Source: Pyrodictium sp. (GTDB lineage: Archaea; Thermoproteota; Thermoprotei_A; Sulfolobales; Pyrodictiaceae). From it: a stretch of 60,049 nucleotides of DNA. Shown piece by piece: positions 18,060 through 26,916 of the stretch. Within the stretch, counting starts at the first letter, position 1. Each line of letters begins with the position of its first letter. Under the pieces are notes generated by a model, which saw only the letters and a list, made by a program, of their open reading frames with translations, had not been told where the DNA came from and did not search any database. The position numbers and the translations under genes were made by a program. The stretch spans positions 1 through 60,049 of the forward strand of contig JABXKE010000002.1 of the NCBI GenBank assembly GCA_013540595.1, written 5' to 3'.

Positions 18060-18716
18060 TTACGTGGCGTAGGCCAGAATGGCGGCGGCTGCGAACATTA
18101 GTATCCACACACCCACGTTCTCTCTGAATATCTTTGAGCCGTCAAGCGGGTAAAACGGAAGCAAGTTGAACAGCGCTAGCCACGCGTTTATATCTGCAAA
18201 GGCGTAGGCGAAGAGCGCAAGCCTGCCGGCAAGCAGCCGGCTGGCTAGCTTAGCGGCCGTAGCTAGCGCGATATTCGTGGCCGGTCCGGCAGCCGAGATC
18301 TTGAACTCGCCGCGCATCGTGGGAGCCCATGCAAGGCACCTAACGGACACGTAGCCGGGCGCTAACACGACGAACGGTACGCCTACCGACCGGAGTACGC
18401 CGAAGAGCAGCGTCAGCCCGAGCCCCAGCTTGGAAAGGGTGAACCTCGCGTAGCACCCCGAAGCCCTGGCAGCGAGCTCGTGCATATATTCATGGGTCAA
18501 GAAGCCCACCAGCGCGCCGACAAGCACGCCGCTGGACCACGAAGGTGTATCCCAGATCCGCGCGAATATGCGCAGGCCTCCGAACCCAAACGCTATCGCA
18601 AACACGGCTATGAGGTACGACAAGGTCTTGGGCAAATACAGGGGTTCGTCGCGGTAGCGCATCAAAGCCCTCACACCCTTACTCGGCCTTGACGAGCACC
18701 TCTTCCCCATAGTCAA
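18060..18716 (-). CDS. Site-2 protease family (M50) membrane metalloprotease
   Basis: A 218-residue integral membrane protein with the zinc motif HEYMHELAA (HExxH) in one membrane segment and the third-ligand motif NLLPFYPLDGSKIF in another, both diagnostic of M50 site-2 proteases. It is the minimal form without PDZ or CBS domains. Such enzymes cut membrane-bound regulators within the membrane; the substrate is unknown. Its 5' end overlaps the 3' end of the NAD-kinase-like gene by 38 bp, so the two are translationally close. Confidence 0.85.
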   Translation of the reverse strand: MTMGKRCSSRPSKGVRALMRYRDEPLYLPKTLSYLIAVFAIAFGFGGLRIFARIWDTPSWSSGVLVGALVGFLTHEYMHELAARASGCYARFTLSKLGLGLTLLFGVLRSVGVPFVVLAPGYVSVRCLAWAPTMRGEFKISAAGPATNIALATAAKLASRLLAGRLALFAYAFADINAWLALFNLLPFYPLDGSKIFRENVGVWILMFAAAAILAYAT

Positions 18717-19833
18717 CGATCACACGGAAATAGCCGCGCAGCTCGGCGTTGAGTTCAGGATCGTCGGTGTCTATGCGGAGCTTCTTGAGCCTTTTAAGCT
18801 TAGATCTGGTAGCGGCGACTACTATTCTGTCTCTGCCCACAAGCCGCAGGATCCTTGGCGAGATCTGCTGGTTTCCGCGCCCAAGTATGTAACCCTGCCC
18901 GCCTATGGGGGTAACAACCACGTACACGCTTCCGCCTCGCTTCAGGTGCTCTAGGACCGCCCTGTAGAGCTCATTCTCCTTTGCATCCCTCAGCAGAACC
19001 CTCCCCGAGTGGACCACGTCCACGCCCAGCAGCGTCTTCTCCACTCCGAGTTCTTCAGCTATGGCTCTGACGGTTTGGCCTGGACCCATTACGTAGAGGG
19101 TACAGTTGCGGTAGTAGCGCTCAACGAAGTGCCTAGCAATAGCCTTTAGGTTCTCTGCCTCGTCGGAGCCTAGTCGCGTTGGCTGCTTCGAGGACCCGAC
19201 CATGTAGCTCGAGCACGCGGTCTTTAGCTCGGCGTACAGTTTTATCGAGAGCACACCCCTCCTGAAGAGTTCCTCGTCTATATCGACGACCTCGGCGCTG
19301 CACGTGCTCCTTGTCTCGAGCCACTCCATAAGAGCGTATGCAGCTGCTTCTGGGCTCTCAGCAAAAACCGAGCTGTAGACTTTGACTCCGCTTGGGACAC
19401 CCAGCACAGGCTTCTCCGGCGCACCTGCATCCCTAAGAGCTTCCGCCACGTCGCGCGCAGTGCCGTCTCCTCCGACGAACACTACAAGCTCGGCTTCCCT
19501 GTCCACACACCTGCGCACGGTCTCCAGGGTGTCCATCCTGGTAGTAGGCCAGGCTGGCGGATCATAGACGACGTCGAACCTGGCGCCCGCGGATGCCAGC
19601 TCCTTAGCACCCATAACTCCGCCGGCCGTCAAGAAGAGCACATTGCTTAGCACCCCATTCCTCCGTGCTGCAGCTAGGAAACGTGCTGTGCGTGCTGGAG
19701 CCACTGGTCTTGCTCCCAGCTTGAGGGCTCTGAGGCCTGCCTCTCCGTCGCTACCCTTTAAGGCTAGTTGTCCTCCCACACCAGCAAGTGGGTTAACGAC
19801 AAGGCATATACGTGGTGTAGCTGAGCGCTGCAC
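18679..19833 (-). CDS. ATP-NAD kinase-like protein (COG3199)
   Basis: A 384-residue protein of the COG3199 group, related to NAD and diacylglycerol kinases. The N-terminal nucleotide-fold segment is CLVVNPLAGVGG, and the catalytic signature is VFVGGDGTARDVAEAL (GGDGT). A downstream glycine-rich block (VVTPIGGQGYILGRGNQQIS) is characteristic of this subfamily. A plausible role is phosphorylation of NAD to NADP, but COG3199 substrates are not well established. Start is GTG at 19833, only 20 bp from the divergent start of nadM, which makes a functional link to NAD metabolism more likely. Confidence 0.8.
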   Translation of the reverse strand: MQRSATPRICLVVNPLAGVGGQLALKGSDGEAGLRALKLGARPVAPARTARFLAAARRNGVLSNVLFLTAGGVMGAKELASAGARFDVVYDPPAWPTTRMDTLETVRRCVDREAELVVFVGGDGTARDVAEALRDAGAPEKPVLGVPSGVKVYSSVFAESPEAAAYALMEWLETRSTCSAEVVDIDEELFRRGVLSIKLYAELKTACSSYMVGSSKQPTRLGSDEAENLKAIARHFVERYYRNCTLYVMGPGQTVRAIAEELGVEKTLLGVDVVHSGRVLLRDAKENELYRAVLEHLKRGGSVYVVVTPIGGQGYILGRGNQQISPRILRLVGRDRIVVAATRSKLKRLKKLRIDTDDPELNAELRGYFRVIVDYGEEVLVKAE

Positions 19834-19853
19834 GGCAAGAGCCCAGGTAGAGG

Positions 19854-20417
19854 TTGATCGTCTTGGTCAAGCTAAATGCAAAGCGCGTTGTATTCTTTGG
19901 GAGATTCCAGCCGTTCCACTATGGACACCTGCACGCCCTTAGGTGGCTGCTGGAAAGGTACGATGAAGTGGTCATCCTGGTGGGTATGGCCGATGAAAGC
20001 CACACGATGAGGAACCCGTTCACGGCAGGCGAACGTATCCTCATGATACGCGAGGCGCTGAAGGAGGAAGGCATAGACCTCTCGAGAATAATCACTGCAA
20101 CGATACAGACTCTCCGCGTGTACGCTGGCAATGCTGGCTACGTTCTAGGCTACGTGCCCCCGGCAGAGGCTGTTGCTACGGCCAACCCGGCAGTCAGAAG
20201 AGCTTTTACTGACGCAGGGGTGGCGGTCGTTACGCCTCCTCTGGTGAATAGGTCGGAATGGCGCGGCGAAAGAATCAGAATACTCATGGCCGGCGGGGAT
20301 GATAAGTGGAGAAGCCTAGTGCCAGGCGCTGTGGCTGCCGTGATAGACGCTATCGAGGGGGTTTCCAGGATCAGGGAGATAGCCGAGCAAGCGCGTTACT
20401 CACCGCAGACAGCCTGA
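19854..20417 (+). CDS. nadM: Nicotinamide-nucleotide adenylyltransferase
   Basis: Archaeal NMN adenylyltransferase (NadM type), which makes NAD from NMN and ATP. The nucleotidyltransferase signature is FFGRFQPFHYGHLHAL (HxGH) near residue 12-27, followed by ADESHTMRNPFTAGERI. The C-terminal basic block VNRSEWRGERIR is in the expected place. The 187-residue length is close to archaeal NadM. Start is TTG at 19854 or 19863; GAGGT just upstream could bind the ribosome. Divergent from a NAD-kinase-like gene; its 3' end overlaps the convergent gene at 20396 by 22 bp. Confidence 0.92.
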   Translation: MIVLVKLNAKRVVFFGRFQPFHYGHLHALRWLLERYDEVVILVGMADESHTMRNPFTAGERILMIREALKEEGIDLSRIITATIQTLRVYAGNAGYVLGYVPPAEAVATANPAVRRAFTDAGVAVVTPPLVNRSEWRGERIRILMAGGDDKWRSLVPGAVAAVIDAIEGVSRIREIAEQARYSPQTA

Positions 20418-20998
20418 GCAAACGCGGCGCAGCACGCATAGCAACTCTCCTCCCGAAAGAGCGCGAAGAGCGATCCTGGCTTAATCTTGCTGAGGCACAG
20501 CTCCTCCGAGCTTGACACAAAGTCTCTGAAGCGGTCCACGCCCGGAGCGATCGCCGTGCCTGAGGAGTCGACTAGCCCTATGAGTGTCAGCCCGCGAGTA
20601 GAGCCCATCAGGGCTAAGACGAGGTCCCTCACCCTTACTATACTGCCTACGGAGAGAAAGCTCTGCCACGAGGTGCTGGTAACCTCACATAGCGTCGACC
20701 CGTTGCAGCTGATCATGCTTATGCAGCTGAGCAGCTTCTCGGCATTCTCGGAGAGGCTTGAGCCAGCACGTGTAACCCTAAGGTACCCCTCTCGCGCAAT
20801 CTTTTCGACGATGTTCCGGACCTTCCTCTCGCCAAGACCAAGCATTCTAGCCAGATCACGCCGCCCCACTGGCCCATGCAGCTTCACAGCCAGAAGAACG
20901 GCCACGATGGCAGTGCAGCGGTGTGCGTCGCGTGTTTCACGGCATATCTTGGCCAGGCCTTCACAGCAAACAGCCTCTCCAAGCGTACTGCTCCTCAT
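20396..20998 (-). CDS. HTH regulator, DUF4443-like
   Basis: A 200-residue protein. Residues 25-90 form a winged helix (GRRDLARMLGLGERKVRNIVEK, then AREGYLRVTRAG). The C-terminal half, with VGSIVRVRDLVLALMGSTRGLT and several cysteines at the end (CYACCAAFAQAVC), resembles the archaeal DUF4443 ligand-sensing region. Probably a transcription regulator. It is the last gene of the leftward run that begins at 25509 and starts 6 bp after the stop of the preceding gene. The cysteine-rich C-terminus could bind metal, which is inference. Confidence 0.65.
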   Translation of the reverse strand: MRSSTLGEAVCCEGLAKICRETRDAHRCTAIVAVLLAVKLHGPVGRRDLARMLGLGERKVRNIVEKIAREGYLRVTRAGSSLSENAEKLLSCISMISCNGSTLCEVTSTSWQSFLSVGSIVRVRDLVLALMGSTRGLTLIGLVDSSGTAIAPGVDRFRDFVSSSEELCLSKIKPGSLFALFREESCYACCAAFAQAVCGE

Positions 20999-21004
20999 GG
21001 CGCG

Positions 21005-21355
21005 CTACATCCTTGGGACCTTTGTCCCTTTGTACGAGGTCTTCACGATTTCTATCCACTTCTCCTCGTCGATCTCAACGCCCTCCTCTAACAGGAATGC
21101 TGCGAGCTCTTGCGCACTGATCTCCTCGGCTTCGAGGATCTTGCGCTCGATGTCGCCCCAGTCCGGCCGCGCTGATATGCCAGCTGAGAACCGCAGCCAC
21201 TCTGCAACCTCCTGTAGGTCAAGCTTGGCCCTCCTGGCCTCCTCCAGGAGAAACCTCTTCAGCCTCTTCTCTACAATCCTCCTGGTAAACACGTGCCCTC
21301 CCCCGGTCCGTGAAGACATCACATCTCGTGTGCTCAGCACAGAAGCCCCGGTCAT
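21005..21355 (-). CDS. Hypothetical helical protein in AglB/ESCRT-like gene run
   Basis: A protein of 116 residues, unrecognised, predicted to be helical and charged (RRIVEKRLKRFLLEEARRAKL, then AEEISAQELAAFLLEEGVEI). The open frame extends upstream to 21454, but the ATG at 21355 forms an exact ATGA overlap with the stop of the gene before it, so I take this as the start. Translational coupling to that gene is expected. Confidence 0.7.
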   Translation of the reverse strand: MTGASVLSTRDVMSSRTGGGHVFTRRIVEKRLKRFLLEEARRAKLDLQEVAEWLRFSAGISARPDWGDIERKILEAEEISAQELAAFLLEEGVEIDEEKWIEIVKTSYKGTKVPRM

Positions 21356-21786
21356 CGGGTTGCTCTCTGCGCTCTCTCTTGCAGCTTCTCGTCTCCGAGG
21401 TTCGTGTTCTTCACGTACAGCTTTAAGTAGTCTGCCACCCTTCTCACGGCCCATGCATAGCTTGGGTCTCCCGTGCCCCGGCGAAGCTTGAGCTTGCGGT
21501 ACACTGCGCGGTAGAGCAGCCTACCATCATTCGAGTAGACCTCTATGTAGCCCTTCACGTGATTTCTGAGATTCTTTACCAGGTATACGTAGACCAAAAA
21601 GTGTCCCGGAGGCACCCTGTAAGCTGCTTCGTACGCCTCCCCCACGGCGTACAACGGCCTGATACTGCGCAGCTGAGTAGGCTTGGCCTCTTTAACCTCT
21701 CCCTGTTCAGATACGAGGAGCACTATGCTTCTAGCCGCATGCTTGCCGCTCCTGCTCTTGCTCTTCTCAAGCCTAACAATTATCAT
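21352..21786 (-). CDS. Hypothetical protein
   Basis: A 144-residue protein I do not recognise, basic overall, with a beta-rich central part (GHFLVYVYLVKNLRNHVKGYIEV). It starts at the ATG at 21786, overlapping the preceding gene by 14 bp, and ends in an ATGA overlap with the next one. This places it firmly in a translationally coupled chain. No catalytic motif is visible. Confidence 0.7.
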   Translation of the reverse strand: MIIVRLEKSKSRSGKHAARSIVLLVSEQGEVKEAKPTQLRSIRPLYAVGEAYEAAYRVPPGHFLVYVYLVKNLRNHVKGYIEVYSNDGRLLYRAVYRKLKLRRGTGDPSYAWAVRRVADYLKLYVKNTNLGDEKLQERAQRATR

Positions 21787-22084
21787 TGTCTGCTGCCCTC
21801 ACCACGACTAGTCCGCCGCTTCTCTCAAGCTGTACGTTCCCGTCGAAAACCATCACGGACATCTTGTAGTCGGTGCCTTCCGGGATCACGACGGCGGTTT
21901 CTACCCTAAGCGCTCCAACACCATCCATAATCTTCTCCTCCAACTTTGCTCCGTCGCAGCCGTAGGCTATCTTGACTAGCTTCCGGCTAGCTCTATCGTA
22001 GAACAGCAGTACCTTCTTCACTCTCCCCAAGAGGAATCCCAGAGTTACTGACGTATATCCTCCTAAAATCCAGAGCGGCTTCAC
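21773..22084 (-). CDS. Hypothetical protein with hydrophobic N-terminus
   Basis: A protein of 103 residues, unrecognised. The open frame extends to 22141, but a GTG at 22084 forms a GTGA overlap with the stop of the preceding HTH/Zn-ribbon gene and is preceded by GGGAG, so I place the start there. The protein then begins with a hydrophobic stretch (PLWILGGYTSVTLGFLLG) that could be a membrane anchor or buried helix, followed by a beta-rich domain. Confidence 0.65.
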   Translation of the reverse strand: MKPLWILGGYTSVTLGFLLGRVKKVLLFYDRASRKLVKIAYGCDGAKLEEKIMDGVGALRVETAVVIPEGTDYKMSVMVFDGNVQLERSGGLVVVRAADNDNC

Positions 22085-22419
22085 TCCCGTGATAGGTAGA
22101 AACGTGGTGGCGCTATCCTCTGCGACCTGCACCGCGGACACTTGCTGGGCTTCCTAGGCTTATCCAGGTTGCTGAAAACATAGCCACAAGAGAGGCAGGT
22201 TGGAGGCACCATGTATATCCTGTACCCGGGCACTCTGCGCTTGACCGTTTTCGCGAGGTGGCGCAGGTGCTCGTATATATCGCGCTCGGCCCTACGGGGG
22301 TCGAGCCCCAGCTCGGTGGCTATCTCTGCTGCAGAGAGCGGCCTTGAAGACTGCAGGAGGAGCTTTAGTATTCTTTCGCGGATCGTCCCCTCCGCGGACA
22401 AGGTCATCCCACAGAGCAA
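22081..22419 (-). CDS. HTH plus zinc-ribbon transcription regulator (COG3357-like)
   Basis: A 112-residue protein. The N-terminal winged helix (ILKLLLQSSRPLSAAEIATEL, then GLDPRRAERDIYEHLRHL) is followed by a zinc ribbon with ligands CLSCGY and CPRCRS. This domain order matches COG3357, predicted archaeal regulators with an HTH domain fused to a Zn ribbon. It sits between the ESCRT-III-like gene and three unknown genes. A role in controlling this gene run is possible but not shown. Confidence 0.8.
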   Translation of the reverse strand: MLCGMTLSAEGTIRERILKLLLQSSRPLSAAEIATELGLDPRRAERDIYEHLRHLAKTVKRRVPGYRIYMVPPTCLSCGYVFSNLDKPRKPSKCPRCRSQRIAPPRFYLSRE

Positions 22420-22429
22420 GGCTCGGCTG

Positions 22430-22927
22430 TTACGTGCTACTGTCAGCTATCTGGGATACCCTGTGAGCGGCAACCGTGGCAGCCTCCTCGAGTATCCTTC
22501 GGACGGCTTCATCCACCTTCTGGTTTACCTCGCCCATCTCTACATCGACACCAGCAAGCGCAGCTATTTCGGCAACGGCGTTCTCGAGATCGGCAAGCAT
22601 GCTGGTTATGCCAGGATATATCGAGGCCGCAGATGCCCTAACCTCTGCGAGAACCCTTCTCACTATGCCGACGTCGAACCCCATAACAGCTCCAAGGTCA
22701 GCCATGGACTCCAGCCTCGTAGCGACTATGTCTAGGGCAGCCTGTGCCTTCAGCACCTGCTCTAGCATCTTCAGAAGCTCCCTATCCCCAGTCCTAGCGT
22801 GGGCGTTCCTCAAGCGTATAGCTGCCAGTCCAAGCCTCGAAGAAGCGTGCCTGGCGGCAACAGCCAGCTCCAGGAGCCGTATCCTTGTAGACCTCGGGCG
22901 CCTCCGCTTCAACCTCATTGCCTGCAT
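22430..22927 (-). CDS. ESCRT-III/CdvB-like protein
   Basis: A 165-residue, almost entirely helical protein. A basic N-terminus (RLKRRRPRSTRIR) leads into long amphipathic helices with the Snf7/CdvB pattern: regular hydrophobic heptads, LLKMLEQVLKAQAALDIVATRLES, MADLGAVMGFDVGIVRRVLAEV, then an acidic C-terminal helix. Crenarchaeal ESCRT-III proteins remodel membranes during division and vesicle release. It looks like one of the short CdvB paralogues without a C-terminal MIM or winged-helix tail. CdvA and CdvC are not in the window. The assignment rests on pattern, not alignment. Confidence 0.6.
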   Translation of the reverse strand: MQAMRLKRRRPRSTRIRLLELAVAARHASSRLGLAAIRLRNAHARTGDRELLKMLEQVLKAQAALDIVATRLESMADLGAVMGFDVGIVRRVLAEVRASAASIYPGITSMLADLENAVAEIAALAGVDVEMGEVNQKVDEAVRRILEEAATVAAHRVSQIADSST

Positions 22928-22978
22928 CCACCCTAGTGGCCGGTGGGAATCTTCTAGGTGCAGAGAGGCTGAAAAAGC

Positions 22979-25246
22979 CTAGGAGGCCTCGCTCCACTCG
23001 TAGACGGCGATGAGCATTGCGAAGTAGTACGTGCTGCCGCCGGACGGGAAGGTCACAGGCTTCAGCGAGCTGTCTAGGTACGGCGCCACGATCACCAGCC
23101 GCGGCTTGAGCGGCCCTAGGTCGAAGGGCTCGGTTACCTCTCCGAACAGCAACACTCTGGTGACGTTTGCGGAGAGCAGCCTCTGCAGGTCCACGCCGCT
23201 GGCGACCGGCGGAAACACAGAACCAGCCTCCCTTATGTAGAACGGTGCAGATGCGAACATCTTGTATATCAAGGTCTGCTTGTACTTGTCGTTGCCTACG
23301 GCGAAGCCTAGGTCGGTCTTCTTCGCTATATACAGCATGGCGGAGGACTTGGCTATGTCTATGGAGGGTAGCCCGGTTCCTACCGTGTATACAACAGTGC
23401 CGTTCACAGGGTCCAGCAGGACGTTGTCGTGGACCATTACGAGAGTCCTGCCCGGTTCTAGCTTCAACTTCCTAAGTATGTCAAGCGCCTCGCTCATGTT
23501 AGTTGATGTGAAGAATTTTGCCAACAGCTCTATCTGCGTGCTGTTGGATGTGGCGCCGTCGGCCAGCGTTGGCCTGCCGCTTCCGACGCTTATCCAGTAC
23601 CCATAGTCCCACCACGTGACGACAACGGTATCCTCCGTGGTGTTTGTTGTGAGCCACTCTAGGAAGTATGGCCATCCATAGTTCTGGAAGCTCGTGCTGT
23701 AGCCGAACGCCGTCGACACCATCCTGGAAAACGAAGTGGCGCTCTCGTGGTAAGCGTACACGCTACCTATGCTTATGCTCAGCAAGAGCGTGACGAGGAC
23801 AGCCATTCTGAGGTCGCCTGCTTCGCTCCTACTCCTCGCCCTCTTTCTCGGCATGCCGCGCTCGGACGGCTTCCTCTCCCAGACGAGGGCCACCAGAGAC
23901 GTGACGGCTAGCACGCCGACAACGGAGGACACCTGGAGAAGGTAAGCCATCCCGAGAACCCCGTAGTAGAGCCCAGCAGCCGTCAGATGAAGAGGCAGCA
24001 GCTCCACCCTCCTCCTCGCGATGGCATAGTATATCCCAACGGCAGCTGCCACGGGAGTAAGCACGCCGACGATGTTGGTCCGATCCAGGAACTCTCTGAA
24101 CATCTGCGGCCTCGCCGGATTGAAGTAGGCGGCATGCTCTGCGACGGTCTCTGGCAGCCTGCCTAGCTCGATGACTCCGGCAAGCCTTAGGGGCCACAAA
24201 ATGGTGAAGTAGTAGCGTCCCCCGAGCCCCATCTTGGGGGCAACTACGATCCCCACAGCCGCGATGACCAGGAGCGCTCCGAAGTACGCTCTCCTAAACC
24301 TGCTCGGTTTAACAGCCCTTCCGATCAGGTAGGAGAGTGCTGCTGCTGCAGCCACAGCTGCCAGCGGGAGGAGCGTAAGCGGTGGAGAGACCTTGCCGTA
24401 GTCTATCGCGTCTGCCAAGTTGGATACAGCCGCAAGTGCTGCGGCTGAGGCTGCGAGGATCTTGAAGAGCCCGAGCTCATCCCTCCACGAGGGTACAGCT
24501 AGAGGCACCAGGAGCGCTGCAGAGGCTACGGCTAACGCCCCAAGCGCGTAGCCACCCCAGATGAAAGCTATTGAGCCTAGAACGGCGCCGGCGGCCACAG
24601 CCCTGGCCGTGCTCCTCCTCCTCACCGAGTCCACCAGCAGCCCCAAGCCCACCACTAGGAAGGGCATCGCTACACCGATCTTCTCCACGAAGCCAACGTA
24701 GGTTCTAGACACGGATGCAGGGAGCACGGCGGCTAAGACAGAGCCAACAGCAGCTGGAATGGGTCCCCAGAGGAGCCACCCCACAGCATAGACTGCGGCC
24801 ACCAGAGTGGCGCCGAAAACGGCGGGGATCAGTGACACCCACCTCACGACATCCAGCCCGTCTGGTGGAAGCGACCCTATAACGGGTATGAACGGGTACT
24901 CTCCTTCGCTGATGTCTCTGCCCCAGGGGTACCAGAATATGTGGGTATCAGGGTTGCTCCTGGTCAAGCCCGTCCACGATGATATACCGTGCTTGTGGAG
25001 GTAATCGGCCAGCCAATACGTTATCCAGGGGTCGTTCGCAGTGATATAGGCGTACTTTGCGACATCTTGCGAGAGCCCGAGCTTGAGCGCGTTGTTGTAC
25101 GTTTCTGCGTAGTTGGAGTAGGGAAGCGTTCTCAGATAGATGCCGACTGCCAGGGACACGATGAACACGGCAAGGGAGAAGGCTATGATGATGGGCCTGC
25201 GGCCAAGCATCGACGTCCAAACTTTCCTGGCGCTCCTCCTGCTCAT
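22979..25246 (-). CDS. aglB: Oligosaccharyltransferase STT3/AglB
   Basis: A 755-residue membrane enzyme that transfers lipid-linked oligosaccharide to asparagine in N-X-S/T sites of exported proteins. The N-terminal half holds about a dozen membrane segments. The DxD-type element near the first external loop (FWYPWGRDISEGEYPFIP) and the catalytic signature VTWWDYGYWI (WWDYG) at the start of the soluble domain are clear. The soluble domain contains several N-X-S/T sites. It overlaps the small membrane protein gene upstream by ATGA. A hyperthermophile with an S-layer would need this activity. Confidence 0.93.
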   Translation of the reverse strand: MSRRSARKVWTSMLGRRPIIIAFSLAVFIVSLAVGIYLRTLPYSNYAETYNNALKLGLSQDVAKYAYITANDPWITYWLADYLHKHGISSWTGLTRSNPDTHIFWYPWGRDISEGEYPFIPVIGSLPPDGLDVVRWVSLIPAVFGATLVAAVYAVGWLLWGPIPAAVGSVLAAVLPASVSRTYVGFVEKIGVAMPFLVVGLGLLVDSVRRRSTARAVAAGAVLGSIAFIWGGYALGALAVASAALLVPLAVPSWRDELGLFKILAASAAALAAVSNLADAIDYGKVSPPLTLLPLAAVAAAAALSYLIGRAVKPSRFRRAYFGALLVIAAVGIVVAPKMGLGGRYYFTILWPLRLAGVIELGRLPETVAEHAAYFNPARPQMFREFLDRTNIVGVLTPVAAAVGIYYAIARRRVELLPLHLTAAGLYYGVLGMAYLLQVSSVVGVLAVTSLVALVWERKPSERGMPRKRARSRSEAGDLRMAVLVTLLLSISIGSVYAYHESATSFSRMVSTAFGYSTSFQNYGWPYFLEWLTTNTTEDTVVVTWWDYGYWISVGSGRPTLADGATSNSTQIELLAKFFTSTNMSEALDILRKLKLEPGRTLVMVHDNVLLDPVNGTVVYTVGTGLPSIDIAKSSAMLYIAKKTDLGFAVGNDKYKQTLIYKMFASAPFYIREAGSVFPPVASGVDLQRLLSANVTRVLLFGEVTEPFDLGPLKPRLVIVAPYLDSSLKPVTFPSGGSTYYFAMLIAVYEWSEAS

Positions 25247-25509
25247 CTCCTGTTCACCACATGGGCAGACCTATGCTCTCCTCCTCTTCTTAGAGATTTA
25301 AGGATGTTGAGAAGGCTGAGCAGGGCAGCAGCGGAGTTCAGCACGAAGAACACGGCGTCGCCTAGGAACAGCGCGTAGATGGTCAGCAGCACGCTGCCTG
25401 AGAAGTAGAGCACGCTTAGCCTCAGCGGTGGTGGGGGACCCTGGAGCGAGATTGCCCAGCCGCCAGCTATTAGCAGCAGCCCCGCGAGCCCCAGGACTTC
25501 CAGGTTCAT
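25243..25509 (-). CDS. Small membrane protein upstream of aglB
   Basis: An 88-residue protein with three hydrophobic segments (LGLAGLLLIAGGWAISL, LYFSGSVLLTIYALFLG, VFFVLNSAAALLSLLNIL) and a basic tail. I do not recognise it, though its size and topology recall small CBU_0592-like membrane proteins. Its stop overlaps the aglB start (ATGA, 25246-25243), so it probably is co-translated with aglB and could be an accessory subunit; that is inference from position only. Confidence 0.7.
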   Translation of the reverse strand: MNLEVLGLAGLLLIAGGWAISLQGPPPPLRLSVLYFSGSVLLTIYALFLGDAVFFVLNSAAALLSLLNILKSLRRGGEHRSAHVVNRR

Positions 25510-25595
25510 TGCCTTCAGTCACCAGGTAGCACTCTGCGTTGGATCGGTCAAAGTTAAAAAGCTCTAAATGGGAAGCGGTTAGGGGTGAGCACAAG

Positions 25596-25949
25596 GTGAC
25601 GTTGGCAGAGATTGTTTTCACCAAGAAGAAGCTTGCAGAGAAGTACGGCGTGGAAGGAAGGGTTGCTGGACTCTACGTCGAAGCAGGGTACAGCGTTGAG
25701 ATGCACCACCCCGTCAAGGGGGATAGGGTATCCTTCGTGGCGAGGAAGGAGGGGGTGGTTGTGGCGGTGGACGTGGTCAACGGCTCCGTTAGGGTTACCG
25801 GTGAGGTTGTGTCAAAGATAGCCGAGAAGGCAAAGGTCTTGGGAGCAAAGCCCGTGATTGTGCTTTACGGCTCGGGTCCCCGGCTGACAGAGGAGGCACA
25901 GAACCTGGCTAAGGAGCTCGGTGTGGCGGTGAAGAGGGTGCGTTTTTGA
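25596..25949 (+). CDS. Predicted PD-(D/E)XK nuclease-like small protein
   Basis: A protein of about 117 residues. The pattern VAGLYVEAGYSVEMHH, GDRVSFVARKEGVVVAVDVVNG (beta strands with D and a Val-Asp pair) and a closing GAKPVIVLYGSG strand resembles the archaeal restriction-endonuclease-like fold, but the catalytic E-x-K is not obvious. The frame is open from TTG 25539, yet a TATA-like GTTAAAAAG near 25552 and a strong GGGGTGA at 25583-25589 place the start at GTG 25596. It stands divergent from the aglB run and convergent with argF. Confidence 0.55.
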   Translation: MTLAEIVFTKKKLAEKYGVEGRVAGLYVEAGYSVEMHHPVKGDRVSFVARKEGVVVAVDVVNGSVRVTGEVVSKIAEKAKVLGAKPVIVLYGSGPRLTEEAQNLAKELGVAVKRVRF

Positions 25950-25962
25950 GTAGGTAGCGTTG

Positions 25963-26916
25963 TCAGCCAAGAAGCAGGGCTAGTACGGCCTTCTGAACGT
26001 GGAGTCTATTCTCAGCTTGGTCCCAGACAACGCTCCAATGACCCTCAATAACCTCCTCTGTGACCTCCTCTCCCCTGTGTGCTGGGAGGCAGTGCATGAA
26101 TATTGCCCTGGGCGATGCCAGCTTCATGAGCTCAGCGTTGACTTGGTATGGCCTGAGCAGCTCCTTCCTGCGCTCTGCCTCGGCCTCCTCTCCCATGCTG
26201 ACCCACACGTCGGTGTAAACTACCTCCGCCCCCTTCACGGCCTCCCTGGGGTCCTCGACGTGCTCTATAACTCCCCCCGTCTCAGCGGCCGCTCTTTCGG
26301 CTAGCTTCCAGATCTCGGGCTTTGGCTTCAGCTTGCTGGGAGAGGATATGACTATGTGGCCTCCTAGCTTTGCTATAACCAACAGCAAGCTGTGGGCGAC
26401 GTTGTTTCGTCCATCACCAAGGTACACTACCTTGACGTCCTTCACACGCCCCTTCTTCTCCATTATTGTGAGTGCGTCGGCCAGTGCCTGCAGAGGGTGC
26501 TCAAGGTCGCTAAGCATGTTTATGACTGGTACGTCTGCATAGGCTGCCATTTCCTCTAGTGATTTGTGGCTGTAGACTCTTGCAGCTATGGCGTCAACGT
26601 ACCTGGATAGGACCCGCGCGGTATCCTTTATGGGTTCGCCGCGGCCCAGTTGGAGTTCACTCCGGTTGAACGTTAACGGGATGGCACCCAGCTGGAGTGC
26701 TGCCACCTCCATGCTGACACGCGTCCTCGTGCTTGGCTTCTCGAAGATCAGTGCGACAACCTTCCCGGAAAGGACGTTTAGGTTCCTCTCGCCCGCATAA
26801 AACCTCCTCTTAAGGCTGGCAGCTGTGTCCAGAACAAGCCTAAGTTCTTCTGTAGAAAGATCGTCAATGGAGAGCAGGTCTCTGCCGCGCAGTGGGCTAC
26901 CTGACAAAGCACACAC
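25963..26916 (-). CDS. argF: Ornithine carbamoyltransferase
   Basis: A 317-residue carbamoyltransferase that makes citrulline from ornithine and carbamoyl phosphate. The carbamoyl phosphate site is [13 protein letters not shown] (STRTR). The ornithine-side motifs are [14 protein letters not shown] and [12 protein letters not shown] (HCLP). [11 protein letters not shown] also matches the family. Start is GTG at 26916 or a later codon. No other arginine pathway genes are adjacent, so whether it acts in biosynthesis or in arginine breakdown cannot be decided here. Confidence 0.95.
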   Translation of the reverse strand: MCALSGSPLRGRDLLSIDDLSTEELRLVLDTAASLKRRFYAGERNLNVLSGKVVALIFEKPSTRTRVSMEVAALQLGAIPLTFNRSELQLGRGEPIKDTARVLSRYVDAIAARVYSHKSLEEMAAYADVPVINMLSDLEHPLQALADALTIMEKKGRVKDVKVVYLGDGRNNVAHSLLLVIAKLGGHIVISSPSKLKPKPEIWKLAERAAAETGGVIEHVEDPREAVKGAEVVYTDVWVSMGEEAEAERRKELLRPYQVNAELMKLASPRAIFMHCLPAHRGEEVTEEVIEGHWSVVWDQAENRLHVQKAVLALLLG

